In this document: one piece after another, positions 23,001 through 29,014 of the stretch
Layout: every line of letters starts with the position of its first letter
Numbering within the stretch: position 1 is the stretch's first letter
Origin: Acanthaster planci
Taxonomy: Eukaryota > Echinodermata > Asteroidea > Valvatida > Acanthasteridae
Length of the DNA stretch: 29,014 nt
Direction: 5' to 3'
NCBI RefSeq assembly: GCF_001949145.1
Contig: NW_019091370.1
Location: 2,624,074-2,653,087, forward strand
Position numbers and translations under genes: made by a program
The notes under the pieces: model-generated
What the model was told of the DNA's origin: nothing
Database searches by the model: none
What the model saw: only the letters and a program-made list of their open reading frames with translations

Positions 23001-23730
23001 AGCTTTCCTTGCATAACAGCACAGGGGTGGCTGTCAAGCTGGTGTTCAACGGGACTGGGTCGGACATCAAGAACTGGTTTAACAAGCCTCACTTGATAGA
23101 GTCTCCCTGGGCAGATCTCACGACGGCGCTGTTTGAGGGTGGTTATGGTCAAATCTTTAGCCTTGAGGGTGGAACTGGACTGTAAGCATTTAGTTTTGTT
23201 GTTAATTGTTGCTTAGTGTTTGTTGTGTGGTGATTTTGATTTAGTTACCCGTCGCGGTCGCGGTAATTGGGGCTGGTATCGCGAGAGTGGTGGTTGCTGG
23301 AGGTATAGCATTTCTCTCACCTAAATACTACGAGTGATGATTACTTGTTTTCCCCCACTGGCTCGTAAAGGGAACGGCGGTTCCACATCAACATCTACTA
23401 CCAAATATGTGAATCTGACGCAGGATGGCTGGTTGTGACCGATTCACAGTCTCAAGCTGGGCCATGTGAATGGGAGAAACCTTCGCCAGCGCATCCTAAC
23501 CCTAAGATACTCTACAGCACAACCAGCAGCACGGTGAAGTGGCATAATCTGCTTTCGGATGGTACGAACAGATGTTTTTGAATAATGTGCGATATCCACT
23601 TCTTATCGTTTTATATGACTTTTTTAAAAGCTTCAATGTAATGCTTTCCTAATTGACCTTTGCACTTTCCTCAACAGATGGAACGGTTGGACGGGCGGAC
23701 AGCATGACCATTCACATCGATATCGAGTGA
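13708..23730 (+). CDS. gene 2: secreted PAN/Apple-like protein with conserved C-terminal module
   Basis: Spliced model: 13708-14028, 15714-15792, 21744-21907, 22997-23181, 23371-23561, 23678-23730 (TGA): 993 nt, 330 aa. All junctions are GT-AG and all phases fit (0, 1, 0, 2, 1). The start ATG has A at -3 and G at +4. Residues 1-30 form a signal peptide (hydrophobic LLLVCAFLAGFAAWIG). Residues 35-107 form a PAN/Apple-like domain with cysteines 35, 58, 62, 68, 80 and possibly 111, and sequons at N46 and N67. Residues 108-134 are a linker. Residues 134-330 are a conserved module of unnamed family: EWRLVFKGVAGTG, LVFNGTGSDIKNWF, SPWADL, YYQIC, GWLVVTDS, VGRADSMTIHI, with cysteines 170, 263 and 282. 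PAN domains generally bind proteins or carbohydrates; the binding partner here is unknown. It is a tandem paralog of gene 1. Confidence 0.85.
14029..15713 (+). other. gene 2 intron 1, no recognised element
   Basis: 1.7-kb phase-0 intron, AT-rich, with a good acceptor tract (TTTTATTCCCAG). Nothing recognisable as a gene or mobile element was found. Confidence 0.6.
15714..15792 (+). CDS. gene 2 exon 2 (linker exon)
   Basis: 79 nt, donor GTAAGC at 15793; phase 0 in, phase 1 out. It encodes MTGCNLASVLSRHGND then a charged stretch. The cysteine at residue 111 may pair with a PAN cysteine of exon 1. Same length as gene 1 exon 2 but poorly conserved beyond MTGC. Confidence 0.78.
16630..16650. repeat. 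(TAATG)n microsatellite
   Basis: About four TAATG units in a row in intron 2 of gene 2. Confidence 0.85.
17120..17185. repeat. AT-rich simple repeat (TATTACATTATA)
   Basis: Alternating ATATTACATTATATATTACA-type units with almost no G or C. Low-complexity, in intron 2 of gene 2. Confidence 0.8.
18291..18654 (+). mobile_element. foldback element, left arm
   Basis: Starts CTATGGTGTACTATT and ends near GAGGGCGCCTTTACT...TTTCATTTTC. The same sequence, inverted, lies at 19572-19963. Shared landmarks in order: ACGACAAAC, GACGACGC, GCACGACGGCTCCCT, ACACACGACGCGTCGCGT, TTGCATTTTTTCTGCCTAAA, CCTGAAGCACGACGCGACG, CTGTCGCCCTTTACTTCATG, AGAGGGCGCCTTTACT. It contains many CGACGCGACG units in both orientations, so each arm can fold on itself too. 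Confidence 0.85.
19195..19501 (+). repeat. diverged direct duplication of about 140 bp between the arms
   Basis: Units about 19195-19332 and 19361-19501 share GTGACAAATTCTG/GTGACGAATTCTG, a CACTTATT tract, a GCTC/GCTCTTT-TTTCATTTTTTT tract and AATAAAATATGACA-like sequence, then AATGAAT/ATGGATGAA. The two are separated by a run of 12 Cs (19332-19343). Confidence 0.65.
19572..19963 (-). mobile_element. foldback element, right arm
   Basis: Inverted copy of 18291-18654, about 28 bp longer through small insertions. Both arms have CTATGGTGTACTAT at the outer end, so 18291-19963 behaves as one 1.67-kb unit with very long inverted ends. This is the arrangement of foldback-type elements, which often carry internal tandem repeats in the arms. 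No transposase was seen. The 200-codon open frame across this arm (minus strand, 19359-19961) is repeat-derived arginine-rich sequence. Confidence 0.85.
21744..21907 (+). CDS. gene 2 exon 3 (conserved module, part 1)
   Basis: 164 nt, acceptor TCTTTCTTTCACAG, donor GTAATG at 21908; phase 1 in, phase 0 out. It encodes residues 134-188, including EWRLVFKGVAGTGAKLYDMW and SGSCRDNDLHR. Nearly identical to gene 1 exon 3 while the flanking introns are not similar. Confidence 0.92.
21908..22996 (+). other. gene 2 intron 3
   Basis: 1.1-kb phase-0 intron. It contains a CTGA/CCGA simple repeat (separate entry). 22550-22855 is more GC-rich and reads like degraded coding sequence interrupted by stops (frame starting ITEETANSLLNALDRVMDAL near 22553), perhaps an old mobile-element fragment; I cannot name a family. 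Confidence 0.5.
22022..22125. repeat. (CTGA/CCGA)n simple repeat
   Basis: Imperfect tetranucleotide and pentanucleotide run: GACTGACTGACCGACCTGAC and variants for about 100 bp, inside intron 3 of gene 2. Confidence 0.85.
22997..23181 (+). CDS. gene 2 exon 4 (conserved module, part 2)
   Basis: 185 nt, acceptor TTCAATAG, donor GTAAGC at 23182; phase 0 in, phase 2 out. It encodes VKLSLHNSTGVAVKLVFNGT, GSDIKNWF, SPWADL and SLEGGTG. The first 29 bases are identical to gene 1 exon 4. The HNST sequon is conserved. Confidence 0.9.
23371..23561 (+). CDS. gene 2 exon 5 (conserved module, part 3)
   Basis: 191 nt, acceptor GGCTCGTAAAG, donor GTACGA at 23562; phase 2 in, phase 1 out. It encodes ERRFHINIYYQIC, GWLVVTDSQ, PCEWEKP and ILYSTTSSTVKW. 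The two cysteines (263, 282) match the two in gene 1 and may form a disulfide. Confidence 0.9.
23678..23730 (+). CDS. gene 2 exon 6 (C-terminal tail and stop)
   Basis: 53 nt, acceptor CTTTCCTCAACAG; encodes GTVGRADSMTIHIDIE then TGA (23728-23730). The preceding intron is only 116 bp. No canonical AATAAA is evident in the next 300 bases, so the polyadenylation site is not located. Confidence 0.9.
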
Positions 23731-26700
23731 ATGTAATCTGGTATACGAAAAGGCCAATCCTACTTTTTCCCTCGAATCACCTTCGTGACCAGAAATCAGC
23801 AAGAATGAAAAGGAACACCAATGAACTGTAACTGCAACACTGAGACCTTTAACGTGTCAACGTTAAACATCCACTCTGCACTCTGCAAAATGTTTATTTC
23901 CTTTGTTCGTTCTTGTCCGTTAAAAAATACTCCCCACTTTAAAAAGCTCCACATTACAATTTTATGGATGGGCTAAAAAGCCCATTGATTTTCATTTTGA
24001 CGTTAGAGACACAGAGAGGGTGGCAGACAAAGTTCAAACTGTTATTCAGTTTCGCTTCCCAGTCGAGTGATTGTTTACTTATACCTCTGACTTGAATTAA
24101 TTGCACGATTCTCCTCACCTGAAATGCAAGTGGCTTGGTTTAATATGTTGTCCGTACGTCTTGCTCGAAAACAATATTTTTATGTCGTAAAATTCACGTT
24201 AGTGGAAATGTTGTCATTAAGTAATCTACACAAAGAAAAGTAACGACAAATTACAGCGATATCGTATACCAGTTTGCTGTTCCCTCTATCGTCACTGTAC
24301 TATCATTGGCTGTATATAGTTTCAGCGCTTGTACCAATGAATACGAGTTGTCTGATTTATGAACCAGCCGGACAAAGAGAAGAACCAATATTATTTTCCT
24401 AGTAACGGTGGCTCGTTTGGTGGGAACTGCACTTCGCTGGTTCACAAACGACTATGAAATGCAAGCGTTGTGGTCGCGCTGCGACCAACAAAATCACCAG
24501 GCATATCCCACGGCTCTTTTCAACGGATGAGTGGGTGCTTCTGCTCAACGCGGAGAGCGGTCCCCACACTGCAGTTTAGCCTAGTCCAGGATATCATGAT
24601 GTGATACGTACAAGGATGAGGATAATATGCGTTTTATTGCCCAGTCTCGTAATTGTTCTTTTGCAAGGAAAATACAGTATTCTATAGACAGACCAACTTT
24701 AACAATTTTGGAAACGTTTCCTAGTACGCCCACTGCAACATGTTTTCATGGTAGGAGTGCCGGCAGTAGCGAAAGACAGAAGTCCAATGGTCATCATAAT
24801 TTGCAGAGCTGCGTGGTAAGTGTAAATATGCATATTGCATTATAATAGACTAGGTTCTTTACAGATTAACAAAGGTATAATTAATCATTCAAATTTAATA
24901 CTTCTTTATTACATAATGATTGTGGAAACGTTGGTAGCTTTATTACAAGACAATAACGTGGTATATTTTATTATTTCTGCTTGAAGTGCTTGAAAACATC
25001 TATTTATTTTGACTTTGTCTTTACAAAGAATTACCTCTATACAAGGCGTTTACGTAACCGACCTTTTTTGAAGTCTTAGCCGGTCTACACCGCAAAGGTT
25101 GGTCCTGGTATCAGTACCAAAAAAGCTGTCCTTTTTACAGCCATTTAAATTGCTCAGTGGGTGTTTTCTAGCCCCTACAACTATTAAAAACCGCAGAGAG
25201 GTGTCAGAGTAAAGCCAGTGTACTTTTATTTCCAGCCCTGCTGAAGAGTTAGGTACACCGTTTTAGATGTTCAACGGTGTCCTTTTAGAATTTATCGATT
25301 TGCCACTTTAGTAGTTCCTGTCTCTCATGTTCGGCGGTGGTTGCATTTACAGCTGTCATTTCAGTTATATTCTTTGATGTGTCTTGTTCATTTTTATACG
25401 TACCCCCTTCCATTTTATTCCTATTTGCCTTTTTATGGTTATAGCCTATGTAAATTGTTGTGAATAAGTTTTGTTTTGTATTTGCATTTAGCCTTTTTAC
25501 TGTCAGGTTTACGTCGTAAGTTTTAACTCTTCCTCTGTTACTGAAGAAACATTCTTAAAACTGAAAAAAATGACAATTACTGTTGCTGCATAGCCGTTGC
25601 TGGACAATGGATCGAATTCATCTCCCGGCTCTAAGCATCCGTAAGTCCTTTTTGTTTTATTGTACAGGGGATAGCAATGAAGGAGGGCCGTGGTTTGAAG
25701 TTGGAGATACGACACAAAAAGTGAGGAATGTTTGCTTTGAATAGGCTTGGACGCCTATTCCAATCAAAGAATCTCCACGTTTTTGTCATTTCTACTTACA
25801 AGAGTTTTGCATGTAGCCGGTGAATACTTGTCAAGTCAAATAGGAAATGAAAGTTTGGGGCAATCTCTTTCAAAATCGTTTTTGTGTTCATTCGTCGGAC
25901 ACAGACAATGGCCCTTCAGTTCTTTTTATTCTACTGATCAATCAAAATATCAATCAAATATATGTCCTTTTTAAGGCTAACAAAGTTTGAAAAAATGCTG
26001 TTTTCATTAATTTTGTTGGAAAAATTTTTGTTTAGACTGTACCTCCGTCTGTGAGTGGTGAGAAGGCGCCCAAGAAAAATGCTGAAGAACATAAGAATTG
26101 TTGTCGCCTTTTTTGTTTGAATTCAAAACGTAATGCATTGATTGGTGTACAAACAAAACAAACTGAAATTTGGATATTTTGCCCCGTTTTTGTTTGCGAT
26201 TTCTTGCTATGTACATGTAAGTGTACAGTATACATGAAAGTGAATAGTAATGCGTCAACGAACAAACATTTCACAGAGATGGTTTCAAGTGCTAAAGTTT
26301 GGGTTTATTAATTTGAACGGAAAATAGACATAAATTGAACAGCGTTTTTTCTGATAAAAAATTAAAAAAACGTGGCAATAGCTTCGACAATTTCCAATCA
26401 CAAAAGTGGACTTTTCATAAGACTGCAAATACAAGTATGGAATAATAGTGTTCATAGTTACATTGAAGAAACGTGTGAAGGTGCATAAAAAGTACATTGA
26501 AGAAAAATTCACAGAATCAACTCTATAACTGAATTCAACTGTGCGCCAGTTACTTTAAAGTGTAGCTGCAATGAATTTTTAATGTACACAATTTTTCTGT
26601 ATCTTTGTACTCTTTTTCTTTGTGTTAGAACTCTTTTACACTCTTTTTACACAATTATAACTATCCATGGAACTGAGGGCGTTGTTGATGTGACTCATCT

Positions 26701-27402
26701 AGGGAAGACATGGTTCAGTGCATAGGTGTTTCTGTTCACTGAAAACATTTCTGAGCGAGGGCTGACATTTTCTTGTTGCTATGTACATGGAAACAATGAA
26801 TCAGCGAAGAAGAGAAAACTGAGTCCAGGAAAATCTTCAAAAGAGCAGGATTTTTGTGTACAAACCAATGTAACATTGAGGCTTCTTCCTGAGATGACAT
26901 CATAATTTTGCTCATGAAAATGAAAATCTCATTACCATAAAAGCCAAAAAGGTGTAAAAAATACCCTTTGAAACTGAAACAGAAGTTGACAATAAGGTTA
27001 ACCGAGGCAAAAAGGTGCATTTTAGGGGTTTGTAATCACAATCTATTGTCAAGAAGACTTGACACCAATCTGCCATCGATGGTTAAATAACAACAGACCC
27101 TCTGAGCAGCCACGCCTACAATCTAACGCCAATACTCCATGTGGTGATTTTGTCTCCAGGTCAGTTCCCGGTCATTCCTGAACCTGAATGACTGTTTTAT
27201 GGTAGCTAATACATCCACCAAGTCGCCTCTCTAAGTTTCATTATCTGGTGCAGAAGTACAGTAACACCAGTCACAACCCAAACAGCCATGACCTGTCAGC
27301 ACATGTCTGCCAAGTTGGCCCATTGGAAAAGAAAATCATGACCGTATTTGGTGATATGTGGATACTTTTATCGCCTTGCGTTTGCTATCAGGGATATGTT
27401 AG
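23731..27402. other. region downstream of gene 2, no confident gene
   Basis: About 3.7 kb holding the 3' untranslated end of gene 2 and intergenic DNA. Short open frames at 24454-24579 and 24627-24815 lie downstream of an ATTGG-TATATA pair (24305-24317), as noted in the findings, but are not called as genes. The rest is AT-rich without recognisable elements. Confidence 0.45.
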
Positions 27403-28284
27403 TGTGACGCCGCGCCCCTCCGACGAAGGCAAGGGCGCCCTCCTCCTCGAGGCACGGCGCGTCCGGACAGCACACCGGGGAGTCCCTGAGCGGCTAGGGA
27501 CGAGTCCGTTTGGGACCGAAGTATACGTCCCCCAAGAAAGATGGTCTTCGTCGAGATGATGGCTAATTTGATTGGTCGAAACTTAATGACGTTATCTGGA
27601 CACCTGACCTATATACAACAATTAATAAGCGGCTGGTTTATTCATCAACACACAAAACCAATACACCAGTAGAGGGCGCTATTGACGGGGAGACTGTGAT
27701 TATGCATGACCGGACTTCGCCCAGAGCAGCGAATACCACAACTAATTGTGGGCGTCCAGTGCTCCATCAGGGACTTTAGCAAGTCTACGGGGCTTATTGT
27801 CAGGGCTGCGCTACACGCAACTCACGTCACGAGATAGCAATCCGCCCTTGCATCAACCGCAGGGTCCTATCACGAACTATAACGCACCACCAATTAGCCC
27901 CTTAACCTACTGAGCCCCCCAACGACACACGCACCACTCTGGACTTAGGCAAAGTCACACTAGGATAGGTGACTTTAACCCATGCACAGGATTCTCGACC
28001 CTTACCTCTGGATCAGCCCTTGATCAGGACAACCAGGCTTAACCTAGCCTGCGCGCGCGTTTTATAACCTTCGCGCTGCTGTGACCACGCCCGCGCACGC
28101 GCTCACGTGACCAAACAGTGACTTCTGCTGCTCTATCGCACAACGCACAAGGCGGAGCCTATGCGCCGCGCTCGCTTAACACAAAGTTATGCGTGCCTAA
28201 CGTCTGCCTCTGTTACTGGGCAGAGCACCATCTATAACTTTGCACCGCACCTAGTGACTAGCGCCCTCTGTCACGTCACATTAG
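27399..28284. mobile_element. candidate solo LTR (878 bp) with TTAG target duplication
   Basis: The segment 27403-28280 begins TGTGACG and ends CGTCACA, exact inverses of each other, and is bracketed by TTAG on both sides (27399-27402 and 28281-28284). It is clearly richer in G and C than its surroundings. A TATAA lies at 28063-28067. No primer-binding-site-like or polypurine tract flanks it, which fits a solo LTR left by recombination; a 4-bp duplication is compatible with Ty3/Gypsy-type elements. A non-autonomous DNA element with short inverted ends is the alternative. Confidence 0.6.
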
Positions 28285-29014
28285 GATTGTTTGCACTTTT
28301 TGATCAAGATCATGGATTGTCCAGAAGAAAGCAGGGCCCAGACGACACTTACGTCAACCATGTGGCTCAATTCTCGGGAGAGTTCAACCCTATAAGAATT
28401 GTCGCAATGGTAACTACTTCACTGATGGCGAGCTCTGAAATCGACCAAATCGAAAGTCTTTTAATGAAAATATTATCAAACCCAAAACAAAAATTACCAA
28501 CAGGCCTTACTTCCAAGCATTCGAACAGACCAAGAGTACACTGCCTCTAAGAATACAGGCTCAACGGACACACAACATTGCAAAAATGCATAGGCCTACA
28601 ATAATATGAGCCCATACATTTCAAGGCCCATCTAGATTGAGACATAACGCTCACAGTGGGTATTAAGCCATTTGCGAGTTAAATTTGATTAATTTTAAAA
28701 TCGGGTACAATGAGTCATGAGATTGCACATAAACGTAGCGATTTGAATTCCCTGACTGAATATACTGTTGCTGTACCTTGTGATTCAGGGCAGGCGTTGG
28801 CCTAGCGACCACCATCTCTGGAATGGACTGGTTCTTTGCCATTCTTTTTTATTGACAACAGTGTATTGTTCCAAGGCGTCTCTTATGTAACTTGGCAAAA
28901 GCTTGCCTCGGATCACGAGGCATGGCAACAGTGTTTTTACTGGGTGCGTTCGATTAGCTTCCCTGAACACACCAGTGTTACACTCAAGGGAAGCCTCAAA
29001 TGAGGCTTATCGAA
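28285..29014. other. right end of window, nothing recognised
   Basis: About 730 bp with no open frame that I can support as a gene. The 129-codon frame 28161-28550 crosses the end of the candidate LTR and has no recognisable domain. Confidence 0.5.

Noticed and set aside
27496-27521. Hammerhead-ribozyme-like string (GACGAGTCC...GGGACCGAAG)
   Set aside because: The conserved CUGANGA core is not intact and an extra base separates the stem from the GAA, so the catalytic core cannot be formed as written.
1-29014. CRISPR array, tRNA or rRNA genes
   Set aside because: No regularly spaced direct repeats with unique spacers, and no tRNA A/B-box pairs or conserved rRNA segments were seen on either strand by eye.

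Overview
The window is animal (metazoan) nuclear DNA, most likely from a marine invertebrate. Coding sequence is cut into short exons with GT-AG introns, roughly 39% GC by eye, and most of the sequence is intronic, intergenic or repetitive. No operons, CRISPR array, tRNA or rRNA gene was seen. The species cannot be fixed from the sequence. From memory only, the C-terminal domain of the two genes resembles a family common in predicted cnidarian proteins and possibly also present in amphioxus.

The core of the window is a tandem pair of paralogous plus-strand genes. Gene 1 is 5'-truncated by the window edge (five exons, 291-6036). Gene 2 is complete (six exons, 13708-23730, predicted 330 aa). 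Both share intron phases (0, 1, 0, 2, 1), an identical 79-nt second exon length, an identical 164-nt third exon length, and a strongly conserved C-terminal module. Gene 2 adds a signal peptide and a PAN/Apple-like cysteine-rich domain in its first exon, so the product is probably a secreted or extracellular glycoprotein. The equivalent first exon of gene 1 should lie just left of the window. No function can be assigned beyond an extracellular PAN-plus-novel-domain protein.

Layout: 1-52 short tandem repeat; 291-6036 gene 1, with a GACTTG-type repeat in intron 3 and a dispersed-repeat-like insertion in intron 4; 6453-7410 a candidate non-autonomous DNA transposon with 26-bp inverted ends; 11151-11514 a tandem repeat next to a 44-bp-arm inverted repeat; 13708-23730 gene 2, whose 6-kb intron 2 holds a foldback structure (18291-19963) with inverted arms of about 370-390 bp rich in CGACG repeats; 23731-27402 no convincing gene; 27403-28280 a candidate solo LTR (TGTGACG...CGTCACA, flanked by TTAG); 28285-29014 nothing recognised.

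The most interesting points are the patchy exon identity between the paralogs (62 identical bases in exon 3 in an otherwise diverged pair), a four-base donor-site ambiguity in gene 1 exon 4, and a pair of matching hydrophobic reading frames inside intron 4 of both paralogs that end in the same stop context. All gene models here are read by eye from splice sites and paralog comparison; none is confirmed by transcript data.
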